A stretch of 64,000 nucleotides of DNA from Streptomyces sp. HD (GTDB lineage: Bacteria; Actinomycetota; Actinomycetes; Streptomycetales; Streptomycetaceae). The stretch is taken from NCBI RefSeq assembly GCF_028369295.1, contig NZ_JAQMYP010000034.1:1-64000 (forward strand). The letters run 5' to 3'. Made by a program: the position numbers and the translations under genes. The first letter of the stretch is position 1. Every line of letters starts with the position of its first letter. The notes beneath the pieces were generated by a model. That model was not told the DNA's origin. It made no database searches and saw nothing but the letters and a program-made list of their open reading frames with translations. Of this stretch, positions 9,832 to 18,220 are shown one piece after another.

Positions 9832-12800
9832 ATGACCCGATCGTCAGTCGAGGACGTGTGGCCGCTGTCGCCGCTGCAGGAAGGGCTGCTCTTCCACGCC
9901 GCCTTCGACGACCAGGGACCCGACGTCTACACCGTGCAGTCGGCGCTCGCCGTCGACGGCCCGATCGACGAGGCACGTCTGCGCGCGTCATGGGCGGCGC
10001 TGCTGGACCGGCACGCCGCGCTGCGGGCCTGCTTCCGGCAGGTCAGCGGAGCACGGATGGTGCAGGTCATCGCGCGGAACGTGACCCTGCCATGGCGCAC
10101 CGAGGACGTGTCACACCTGCCCGAGGCGCAGGCCCGCGCCGCCGCCGAACGCCTCGCCGAGCGTGACCGCGCCGAGCGCTTCGACCTGGCGACCGCGCCG
10201 CTGCTGCGGGTCCTGCTCGTCCGGCTCGCCGAGCACCGCCACCGCCTGGTGATCACCAGCCACCACATCCTCATGGACGGCTGGTCCGCACCCGTACTGA
10301 TCGGCGAACTCGCCGCCCTGTACGCCCAGGACGGCGACACCTCGACGCTGCCCCGCACGACGTCGTACCGGGACTACCTGCTGTGGCTCGGCAAGCAGGA
10401 CAAGGAGGCCGCCCGCACCGCATGGCGGGAGGAGCTGGCCGGGGCCGACGAGCCGACCCTGGTCGCACCGGTCGCCCCCGACCGCCGGCCCGTCTTCCCC
10501 GACCACGTCGACCGCGAACTGCCGGACGACGTCGCCCGCGCCCTGACCGAGCTGGCCCGCACCCGCGAACTCACCGTGAACACCGTGGTGCAGGGCGCCT
10601 GGGCACTGGTCCTCGCCCGTCTGGCCGGGCGCACGGACGTGGTGTTCGGCGCGACCGCGGCCGGGCGTCCCGCGGACCTGCCCGGCGTGGAGACGATGGT
10701 GGGGCTGCTCATCAACACCCTGCCGGTGCGGGTCCGACTGGACGGCGACCGGCCGGCCGACGACCTGCTGCGGGACCTCCAGCAGCGGCAGTCCGCGCTG
10801 ATGGGCCACCAGCACCTCGGCCTGCTGGAGGTCCAGCAACTCGCCGGTCCGGGCGCGGTGTTCGACACCCTCGTGATCTACGAGAACTTCCCCCGGCAGC
10901 CCACCGGACGGCAGGGCCGAGCCGCCGCGCCCGACACCCCGGTCATCCGGCCCGAGGGGTTCGCCCGAGAGGCGGCTCACTACCCGCTGACCCTGGTGGT
11001 CGCCCCCGGTGAACGCACCCGGTTCCGGCTCGAATACCGGCCCGACCTGTTCGAGAAGTCCGCCGCCGAAGCCGTCCTCACCTCCCTGGTCGGCATCCTG
11101 GAGCAGCTGACGGCCGACCCTTCCGTGCCGACGGGCCGCATCCGGGTCACCGAACCGGCGCTCCCGGAGCAGGGTGCCGCGCCCGGCGTGGCGCCGGTCC
11201 GCACGGTGCCCGGGCTGATCGCCGGACGGGTCGCCGTCGCCCCGCACGCCGTGGCGCTCGTAACGGACGAACAGGCCCTGACGTACGGCGAGTTGTGGAC
11301 GTCCGCCGGGCGGCTCGCGGCGTATCTCGCGGACGCGGGAGTGGTGCGCGGCGACCGCGTCGCGGTGGTGCTCGAACGGTCGGCGGACGTGGTCGTGGCA
11401 CTGCTGGCCCTGTGGCGGGCCGGTGCCGTACAGGTGCCGGTGGACGCCGGTCATCCGGTGGAGCGGGTGGCGGCGGTCCTCGCGGACTGTGCGGCCTCCG
11501 CGGTGCTGTGCAGCGGAGCGACGCGCGCCGTGGTGCCGGAGGGCGCGCCGGGCGTCGTGGTCCTCGACGACCCCGCGGTACAGGCCGGCCTGCTCGCGCA
11601 CCGGGCCGGCCCGGACGCCTTCCCCGTCGCCGCGCACGAGGTGGCGTACGTGATGTACACCTCCGGCTCGACCGGGGAGCCCAAGGGCGTCGCCGTCCCG
11701 CACGGGAGCGTCGCCGCGCTGGTCGGCGAGCCCGGCTGGCGGCTCGGGCCGGACGACACGGTGCTGCTGCACGCCCCGCACGCCTTCGACGCCTTCCTGT
11801 TCGAGGCGTGGGTGCCGCTGACCGTGGGCGCCCGCGTGGTCGTCGCGGGACCGGGCGTGGTCGACGCGCAGGAGGTGCGCCGGTACGTGGCCGAAGGCGT
11901 CACCACGCTGCATCTCACGGCCGGCACCTTCCGGGTGCTCGCCGGTGAGACCCCCGAGTGCTTCACCGGGCTGCGCGAGGTCCTGACCGGCGGGGACGTG
12001 GTGCCCGTCGACGCGGTGGCACGGGTGCGGGCCGGCTGCCCGGAGGTGGCCGTACGGCATATGTACGGGCCCACGGAGACCACCCTGTGCTTCACCTGGC
12101 ACACCCTGCGGCCCGGGGACGAGAACCTGGCCGTGCTGCCGGTGGGCCGTCCGCTGCCCGGCCGGCTGGCCCTTGTGCTCGACGCCTTCCTCCAGCCGGT
12201 GCCGCCCGGGGCGACCGGCGAGCTGTACCTGGCGGGCGCGTCCCTGGCCCGCGGCTACTGGAACGCACCCGGGCCGACCGCGGAGCGCTTCGTGGCGTGT
12301 CCCTTCCTGCCCGGCGAACGGATGTACCGCACGGGGGACCTGGCCCGCTGGACGGACGACGGCGAGCTGGAGTTCGTCGGCCGCGCGGACGCGCAGGTGA
12401 AGATCCGCGGGTTCCGTGTGGAACTGGGCGAGGTCGAGGCCGCCCTGACCGCACACCCGGCCGTCGCGCAGGCCGTCGCCGTCGCCCGCGACGACGGTCC
12501 CGGCGGGCGGCGCCTCGTCGGCTACGTCGTCCCCGCCGCCGCGGAGACGGTGGACCCGGAACGGATACGGGAGTACGTCGCCCGGCGCCTGCCCGACTAC
12601 ATGGTCCCGGCCGCCGTCCTCGCCCTGGGCGCGCTGCCGGTGACCCGCAACGGCAAGGTCGACCGCAGGGCGCTGCCCGCCCCGGACTTCGCCGCCCGCG
12701 TCACCGGACGCGGGCCGCGCACGGGAGCCGAGGAGAAGCTCTGCCGCCTCTTCGCCGAGGTGCTCGACCTGGAACGGGTGGGCTCCGACGACAACTTCTT

Positions 12801-15800
12801 CGAGCTGGGCGGGGACTCCGGCCTGGCCATGCGGCTCGCCGGGCGGATCCGTGAGGAGTTCGACGCCGAACTGCCCATCCGGCAGTTCTTCGGCTCGCCC
12901 ACCCCCGCCGGGGTCGCCCGCCTCCTCGCCACCCGCGCCCGCCCCGTCCTCGGCGCCGCGGCACCCGACGCGGACGGCACCCAAGTCCCGGTCACCGCAG
13001 GCCAGTTGCAGACCTGGCTCACCGCCAGGCTCGACGACCTGGCGGGCCTGGACCGCATCCCGGTCGCCCTGCGGCTCACCGGCGAACTCGACAAACAGGC
13101 ACTCCGCTCGGCCCTGACCGACCTCGCGACCCGCCACACCGTCCTGCGCACGATCTTCCCCGGCACTCGGAGCGGAGACCTGCACCAACACATCCTGACC
13201 CCAGAGGAGACCCGGTCCCGGGCAACAGACCCCGACCCCGCCGAGCGCCCTCCGACCAGCGACGCCGACCTCGCCGAGGACGTTCCGAGCACGGGCCTTG
13301 CCCTTGCCGAGGGCGCTTCGAGTACCGGCCTTGCCCTTGCCGAGGACGTTCCGAGCACCGGCCCTGCCCTTGCCCAGGACGTTCCGAGTACCGGCCCTGG
13401 CCTCGCCAACGGCGCTTCGACCAGTGACCCCGACCTTGCCGAGGGCGCTCCGAGCGCCGACCTCGTGGTCGAGGAACCGGTCGACGAGGAGGCACTGGCC
13501 GGTGTCCTCGCCGAACATGCCCGACGCCCCTTCGACCTCGCCCGCCACACCCCCTGGACCCGGCACCTGCTCACCCTCTCGGACACCGACCATGTGCTGC
13601 TGCTGGTCGTGCACCGGATCGCCGCCGACGAGGCCTCCGTGGAGGTGCTGCTGCGCGACCTGGCCACCGCCTACGCCGCCCGGCGCGAGGGACGTGTGCC
13701 CGAACGGGCCCCGCTGCCCGCGCAGTTCGCCGACTACGCCCGCTGGGAGCGGGAACTGCTCCGCGGCGAGGAGGCCAGGGAGAGCCTCGCCGGCGACCAG
13801 CTCGACTACTGGAAGGGCACCCTCGCGGGCCTCGACGCCGAACTCGCGCTGCCCGCCGACCGTCCGCGCCCCCAGGTCGCCTCCCACCGGACCGGCGCCG
13901 TCCCGCTGCGCCTCGACGCCGACCTGCACGCCCGCCTCGCCGACCTGGCCGAATCCGCCGACGCGACGCCGTTCACCGTGGTGCACGGGGCGCTCGTGGC
14001 CCTGCTCGCCGGGCTCGGTGCCGGCGACGACATCACCGTCGGCACCCTGATCCCGCGCCGCGACGACCCGGCCCTCGAAGGCGTCGTGGGCCCCTTCGCC
14101 GGCCCCCTCGCCCTGCGCGCCGACGCCTCGGGCGACCCCACGTTCACGGACCTGCTGGCCCGGGCCCGGGAGACGTACCAGGAGGCGGCCGCACACCGCG
14201 ACGTACCGTTCGAACGACTCGTGGACGTCCTCGGCCTGCCGCCCTCACTCGCCCGCCACCCGGTCTTCCAGGTCATGCTCGACGTCCGCGACGACATCGC
14301 CGACGCCTGGGACCCCTGGGAACTGCCCGGGCTGCGGACCACCCGTCTCGACATGGGCCCACGGCCCGCCGAGACCGACCTCTCGCTCGACCTCGCCGAG
14401 CGCTATCGGTCCGACGGCGACTTCGGCGGCATCGACGGCCAGGTCCGCTACGCCACCGACCTGTTCGACGAACCCACCGTCACGGCGTTCGCGCACCGGC
14501 TCGTCCGCGTCCTGGAACAGGCCGTCGCCGACCCGCGGCTGCGGCTGAGCGCTCTCGACGTCTTCCTGGACGAGGACGAGCGCCGACGTGCGGTGGACCT
14601 CGGCAACACCACGGCCGCGCCGCTCCCCGAGGCCACCGCGGTGGAGCTGTTCGCCGCACGGGCCTCGCGCACCCCGGGCGCCGTGGCCGTCCTCGACCAG
14701 CGGATCCCCGGAATGTACGAGGCGTCCATGACGTACGAGACGCTGGACGCCCTCTCCGACGAGGTGGCCGGGCGTCTGGTGGCGGCCGGTGCGGGACCCG
14801 AGCGCGTCGTCGTCGTGGCGATACCACCCACCCTCATGCTGGTGATCGCGCTGCTCGGGGTCCTGAAGGCGGGCGCCGCCTGCCGCTTCGCCGACCCGTC
14901 CCGGCCCTGGGAGGACGACGCCCCTGCCCGGCCCGCCGCCCTGCTGTGCGACGCCGCCGGACCCCTACCGTCCGACACAGACGTCCCCGTCATCCTCCTG
15001 GACGACCCGGTGACGGACGGGACGGATCAGGACGGGACGGACCAGGGCGTGGCTGACCAGGACGGGCCGGCTGTGGACGGGGCGACGGCGGACGGGCCGG
15101 CTGTGGACGGGTCGGCGGTGGACGGGTCGGCGGTGGACGCGGCGACGGTGGACGGATCGGCTGGGGACGGGGCGACTGCGGCTGTGCTCGACTCCCTTGC
15201 CGGGCAGGCGAGTCGGACCGGGTCCGATGGACACGCACGGCTGCCGCACCCCGACCACCCGGCCCTCGTGCTCGACAGCACGACACATCCCGGTGCCGCG
15301 GCGCTCGTCTCCCATCGCGCACTGGCCGGCCAACTGGCCGACCGCGCCCGCACCGCACACACCGAGGAGCCGCTACGGCTGGACAGCAGGGCCCCGGCCG
15401 CGGACCTCGTGGCCCCGCTGCTGGCGACGCTGTGCGCGGGAGGCCAGGTGACCCTGGGCACGGCACAGCCGACACCACTGGGTGCCGGACACGGGGCCGC
15501 GGAGACGGGCGGCCGGTGGCTGGAGTACGGCGACGGTACGGAAACCGCCGGTGAACAGCCTTCGGCGGGGCGGCAGATGGCCAACACCCGCGCGTACGTG
15601 CTGGACGACTTCCTGCGACCGGTGCCCCCGGGCGCCCCCGGCGACCTGTACCTGGCGGGCACCTCACTCGCCCGCGGCTACCTCGGCCGCCCCGGCACGA
15701 CCGGCGAGCGGTTCGTCGCCTGCCCGTTCGGCCCGGCGGGTGAGCGCATGTTCCGCACCGGGCAGCGGGCGCGCCGGGACGCGACGGGCGGGCTCACCCT

Positions 15801-16614
15801 GCGGGCCGGCACCGACCCCGCCGCGCGACGCGGACGCGCGGGCCGTCGTACCGGCACCGCAGGCGGCGACCTCAACGTCCTGCTGCCACTGCGCCCCGAG
15901 GGCAGCCGCCCGCCGCTGTTCTGCGTCCATCCCGGCATGGGCCTGAGCTGGGGGTACGCCGCCCTTCTGCCGTATCTCCCCGGGGACGTGCCGGTGTACG
16001 GCATCCAGGCGCGCGGCCTGGCCCGGCCCGAGGCGCTGCCCGGCAGCATCGAGGAGATGGCCGCCGACTACGCGGACGAGATCCGTGCCGCGCAGCCCTC
16101 CGGCCCCTACCACCTGCTCGGCTGGTCCATCGGCGGCACCCTCGCCCAGGCCGTGGCCGCCCGCCTTGAGGAGCTGGGCGAACAGGTGGCGCTCCTCGCG
16201 CTCCTCGACGCCTACCCCAGCAGCTCGGCACAGTCCCGGATGCGCGGCGAGGAGGGCGGACCGGCGGACGGCTATGCCGTGCTGCGGCAGGACGAGGGCG
16301 GCATCGCCGACCTCTACCGCTCCACGGGGCTGAGCGAACAGTCCCTGGCCAACCTGGAGAAGGTGCTGCGGAACATGGCCGGCTTCACGCCCGACCACAC
16401 CCCGCGGACCTTCGACGGCGACCTGCTGCTCTTCGTCGCCACCGAGGACCGGCCCGCCGAGCTGCCCGCGAAGGACGCGGTCACCGCCTGGCGGCCCCAC
16501 ATCGGCGGGCGGATCGAGTCCCACGAGATCGCCGTCAGCCACTACGACATGCTCCAGCCCGGGCCCCTGGCGCAGATCATGCGCATCGTCACCGAAAAAC
16601 TCGTCACGGAATGA
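9832..16614 (+). CDS. terminal NRPS: C-A-T-X-A*-TE
   Basis: Final synthetase (2260 aa). The ATG follows GGAGAG and gives a short acceptor-type N-terminus that leads straight into C (HHILMDG at 144). A (450-950) has code DAFHLGMLC(K), close to 4-hydroxyphenylglycine codes; T has Ser996. The next condensation-like domain (about 1045-1580) reads HRIAADE at 1261, so the catalytic second His is Arg. HRxxxDD is the known mark of glycopeptide X domains, which recruit cross-linking P450s to the carrier-bound peptide. Residues 1597-2010 are a wrecked A domain. Traces of A1/A2 and good A6/A7 (GERMFRTG) remain, the TSGSTG and YGPTE cores are lost, and no second T follows. TE spans 2013-2260 with Ser2099 (GWSIGG), Asp2126 and His2237, so release, perhaps by hydrolysis, is likely. 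Repeat insertions lie inside X and A*. Confidence 0.93.
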   Translation: MTRSSVEDVWPLSPLQEGLLFHAAFDDQGPDVYTVQSALAVDGPIDEARLRASWAALLDRHAALRACFRQVSGARMVQVIARNVTLPWRTEDVSHLPEAQARAAAERLAERDRAERFDLATAPLLRVLLVRLAEHRHRLVITSHHILMDGWSAPVLIGELAALYAQDGDTSTLPRTTSYRDYLLWLGKQDKEAARTAWREELAGADEPTLVAPVAPDRRPVFPDHVDRELPDDVARALTELARTRELTVNTVVQGAWALVLARLAGRTDVVFGATAAGRPADLPGVETMVGLLINTLPVRVRLDGDRPADDLLRDLQQRQSALMGHQHLGLLEVQQLAGPGAVFDTLVIYENFPRQPTGRQGRAAAPDTPVIRPEGFAREAAHYPLTLVVAPGERTRFRLEYRPDLFEKSAAEAVLTSLVGILEQLTADPSVPTGRIRVTEPALPEQGAAPGVAPVRTVPGLIAGRVAVAPHAVALVTDEQALTYGELWTSAGRLAAYLADAGVVRGDRVAVVLERSADVVVALLALWRAGAVQVPVDAGHPVERVAAVLADCAASAVLCSGATRAVVPEGAPGVVVLDDPAVQAGLLAHRAGPDAFPVAAHEVAYVMYTSGSTGEPKGVAVPHGSVAALVGEPGWRLGPDDTVLLHAPHAFDAFLFEAWVPLTVGARVVVAGPGVVDAQEVRRYVAEGVTTLHLTAGTFRVLAGETPECFTGLREVLTGGDVVPVDAVARVRAGCPEVAVRHMYGPTETTLCFTWHTLRPGDENLAVLPVGRPLPGRLALVLDAFLQPVPPGATGELYLAGASLARGYWNAPGPTAERFVACPFLPGERMYRTGDLARWTDDGELEFVGRADAQVKIRGFRVELGEVEAALTAHPAVAQAVAVARDDGPGGRRLVGYVVPAAAETVDPERIREYVARRLPDYMVPAAVLALGALPVTRNGKVDRRALPAPDFAARVTGRGPRTGAEEKLCRLFAEVLDLERVGSDDNFFELGGDSGLAMRLAGRIREEFDAELPIRQFFGSPTPAGVARLLATRARPVLGAAAPDADGTQVPVTAGQLQTWLTARLDDLAGLDRIPVALRLTGELDKQALRSALTDLATRHTVLRTIFPGTRSGDLHQHILTPEETRSRATDPDPAERPPTSDADLAEDVPSTGLALAEGASSTGLALAEDVPSTGPALAQDVPSTGPGLANGASTSDPDLAEGAPSADLVVEEPVDEEALAGVLAEHARRPFDLARHTPWTRHLLTLSDTDHVLLLVVHRIAADEASVEVLLRDLATAYAARREGRVPERAPLPAQFADYARWERELLRGEEARESLAGDQLDYWKGTLAGLDAELALPADRPRPQVASHRTGAVPLRLDADLHARLADLAESADATPFTVVHGALVALLAGLGAGDDITVGTLIPRRDDPALEGVVGPFAGPLALRADASGDPTFTDLLARARETYQEAAAHRDVPFERLVDVLGLPPSLARHPVFQVMLDVRDDIADAWDPWELPGLRTTRLDMGPRPAETDLSLDLAERYRSDGDFGGIDGQVRYATDLFDEPTVTAFAHRLVRVLEQAVADPRLRLSALDVFLDEDERRRAVDLGNTTAAPLPEATAVELFAARASRTPGAVAVLDQRIPGMYEASMTYETLDALSDEVAGRLVAAGAGPERVVVVAIPPTLMLVIALLGVLKAGAACRFADPSRPWEDDAPARPAALLCDAAGPLPSDTDVPVILLDDPVTDGTDQDGTDQGVADQDGPAVDGATADGPAVDGSAVDGSAVDAATVDGSAGDGATAAVLDSLAGQASRTGSDGHARLPHPDHPALVLDSTTHPGAAALVSHRALAGQLADRARTAHTEEPLRLDSRAPAADLVAPLLATLCAGGQVTLGTAQPTPLGAGHGAAETGGRWLEYGDGTETAGEQPSAGRQMANTRAYVLDDFLRPVPPGAPGDLYLAGTSLARGYLGRPGTTGERFVACPFGPAGERMFRTGQRARRDATGGLTLRAGTDPAARRGRAGRRTGTAGGDLNVLLPLRPEGSRPPLFCVHPGMGLSWGYAALLPYLPGDVPVYGIQARGLARPEALPGSIEEMAADYADEIRAAQPSGPYHLLGWSIGGTLAQAVAARLEELGEQVALLALLDAYPSSSAQSRMRGEEGGPADGYAVLRQDEGGIADLYRSTGLSEQSLANLEKVLRNMAGFTPDHTPRTFDGDLLLFVATEDRPAELPAKDAVTAWRPHIGGRIESHEIAVSHYDMLQPGPLAQIMRIVTEKLVTE
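13270..13467 (+). repeat. 33-nt in-frame minisatellite, 6 units
   Basis: Six tandem units of 33 nt encode an 11-residue unit of the type LAEDVPSTGLA. They diverge progressively; units 1 to 4 are the closest and units 5 and 6 keep only the LAxGA frame. The array lies inside the X domain, in a loop before its catalytic-like core. All units keep the frame, so the protein tolerates it as a flexible spacer. Confidence 0.85.
15014..15180 (+). repeat. degenerate 15-nt in-frame repeat in A* remnant
   Basis: A run of about eleven imperfect 15-nt units of the type GACGGGTCGGCGGTG encodes Asp-Gly-Ser-Ala-Val-like pentapeptides. It lies in the middle of the decayed adenylation domain, between its A2-like and A3-like remnants. 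The frame is kept throughout. Confidence 0.7.
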
Positions 16615-16648
16615 TTCGTCACGGAAGAACTCCGGAAGGACTGAGGAA

Positions 16649-16855
16649 ATGACCAACCCCTTCGACAACGAGAACGGCACATTCGTCGTCCTGGTGAACG
16701 ACGAGGGCCAATACTCGCTCTGGCCGAATTTCGCGGAAATACCCGAGGGCTGGACCGTCGCGCACGGTGAGTCCACCCGCCAGGAATGCCTCGCCTTCAT
16801 CGAGGAGAACTGGACGGACATGCGCCCCAAGAGCCTGGTCGAGGAAATGCGCTGA
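16649..16855 (+). CDS. MbtH-like NRPS chaperone
   Basis: Small protein (68 aa) that binds and activates NRPS adenylation domains. The family signature is complete: NDEGQYSLWP, PEGW, then NWTDMRPKSL near the C-terminus. It starts 34 nt after the terminal NRPS and ends 6 nt before the antiporter, so it is part of the same transcription unit. One MbtH partner would serve all A domains seen here. The assignment is secure; which A domains need it cannot be read from the sequence. Confidence 0.97.
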   Translation: MTNPFDNENGTFVVLVNDEGQYSLWPNFAEIPEGWTVAHGESTRQECLAFIEENWTDMRPKSLVEEMR

Positions 16856-16861
16856 GCGCGG

Positions 16862-18217
16862 ATGGACACCGAGTCCATCGCGGCCGTCGCCATCGGTGAC
16901 GTCGCCGTCATCGTCGTCGCCTCGCGACTCCTCGGCGGTCTGGCCCGGCGCTTCGGCCAGCCCGAGGTCATCGGGCAGATCGTCGCCGGGATCGCGCTCG
17001 GGCCCACACTGCTCGGGCGGCTGCCCGGCGACTTGACGGGCCGTCTCTTCCCGGCGGAGGTGCTGCCGTTCCTCACGGTGCTCTCGCAGGTCGCCGTCGT
17101 GCTCTTCATGTTCGTCGTGGGGTACGAGATGGACCCGCGGCAGCTGCGCCGGGGCGGCAGGGCCTCGGCGACGGTGGCGCTGTGCGCGTTCCTGGTCCCG
17201 GCGGGCATCGGGGCCGGGCTGGCGGGAGGCTTCCCGGGAATCTTCGCCGCGGTCCGCCCGGACGGCGCGGCGGGTGCGGACGGCCGGCCGTTCTGGATGT
17301 TCATGGCGGTCGCCCTGTCCGTCACCGCGCTGCCCGTGCTCGCCGCCATCGTCCGTGAACGCGGACTGGCGGGCACCCCGGCGGGCAGTGTGGCCACCGC
17401 CGCGGCCGGGCTCATGGACGTGGTGGCCTGGCTGGTGCTGGCCGTCGCGCTGGTCGGCACCGGCCACGCGACCGGACCCGCCTGGCCGGTGACGCTGCTG
17501 CTGGGCGCGGTGTTCGTGGCGGCGCTGTTCCTCGTCGTACGCCCGCTGCTCGCACGGTGGCTGGAACGGTCCGGCGCGCTGCGGGCCAACCAGCGCACGG
17601 TCGCCCTGGCGCTCGCCCTCGGCAGCGGCTGGGCCACCGCGGAACTCGGCCTGCACGCCGTGTTCGGCGGCCTGCTCGCCGGCATCGCGATGCCCCGCAG
17701 GGACGGCGTGCCGGACGCCGACGTGCTCAGGCCCGTGGAGGAGAGCGCCGGACTGCTGCTGCCGCTGTTCTTCGTCACGACGGGCCTGTCCTTCGACATC
17801 GGGTCCGTCGACGGCGACGGCGCCGGAGTGCTCGTCCTCGTCCTCGCCGTGGCCGTCCTCGGCAAGCTCCTGCCCGCCTACGGTGCGGCCCGGATCAGCG
17901 GCATGGAACGGCAGGAGTCGGCGCTCGTCGCCGCCCTGGTGAACACCCGCGGCCTGACGGAACTCATCGTCCTCAATGTCGCGCTGGACGCCGGGATCAT
18001 CGGCCGGGAACTCTTCACGATCCTCGTGCTGATGGCACTGGTGACCACGTTCCTGACGGGACCGCTGATATCGCTCGTCGAGAAATGGACACGCTTGACG
18101 GTCGGACGCCGTCATTACGAGACTCGCACAAGAACTCGCACAAGAAGTCGGAATTCCACGGCCGGGACGGGCGATTCCCCGGTGCGGGAGAACGCGAACA
18201 ATCCTGAAGGGGGATGA
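16862..18217 (+). CDS. CPA2-family Na+/H+ antiporter
   Basis: Integral membrane cation/proton antiporter (451 aa) with about 12 hydrophobic segments. Typical CPA2 signatures are the early PEVIGQIVAGIALGP stretch and the late NTRGLTELI stretch. The C-terminal tail is hydrophilic and Arg/Thr-rich. Antiporters of this type sit next to the NRPS genes in most glycopeptide clusters, where their exact role (export, pH or resistance) is unsettled. The start ATG lies 6 nt after mbtH, which supports co-transcription and a link to the product. Confidence 0.9.
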   Translation: MDTESIAAVAIGDVAVIVVASRLLGGLARRFGQPEVIGQIVAGIALGPTLLGRLPGDLTGRLFPAEVLPFLTVLSQVAVVLFMFVVGYEMDPRQLRRGGRASATVALCAFLVPAGIGAGLAGGFPGIFAAVRPDGAAGADGRPFWMFMAVALSVTALPVLAAIVRERGLAGTPAGSVATAAAGLMDVVAWLVLAVALVGTGHATGPAWPVTLLLGAVFVAALFLVVRPLLARWLERSGALRANQRTVALALALGSGWATAELGLHAVFGGLLAGIAMPRRDGVPDADVLRPVEESAGLLLPLFFVTTGLSFDIGSVDGDGAGVLVLVLAVAVLGKLLPAYGAARISGMERQESALVAALVNTRGLTELIVLNVALDAGIIGRELFTILVLMALVTTFLTGPLISLVEKWTRLTVGRRHYETRTRTRTRSRNSTAGTGDSPVRENANNPEGG

Positions 18218-18220
18218 ACG

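Noticed and set aside
407..9991. Long antisense open frames opposite the NRPS genes (up to 1360 codons)
   Set aside because: They arise from GC-rich codon bias, show Arg/Gly/His-rich nonsense composition and no domain, and overlap clear NRPS domains on the other strand.
13270..13467. Possible CRISPR array from regularly spaced repeats
   Set aside because: Units are contiguous, have no unique spacers, keep the reading frame of the NRPS and have no cas genes nearby.
12970..14560. Ordinary active condensation domain, implying an eighth residue
   Set aside because: The catalytic second His is Arg, the following A domain lacks its ATP-binding and YGPTE cores, and there is no carrier domain, so no residue can be added.
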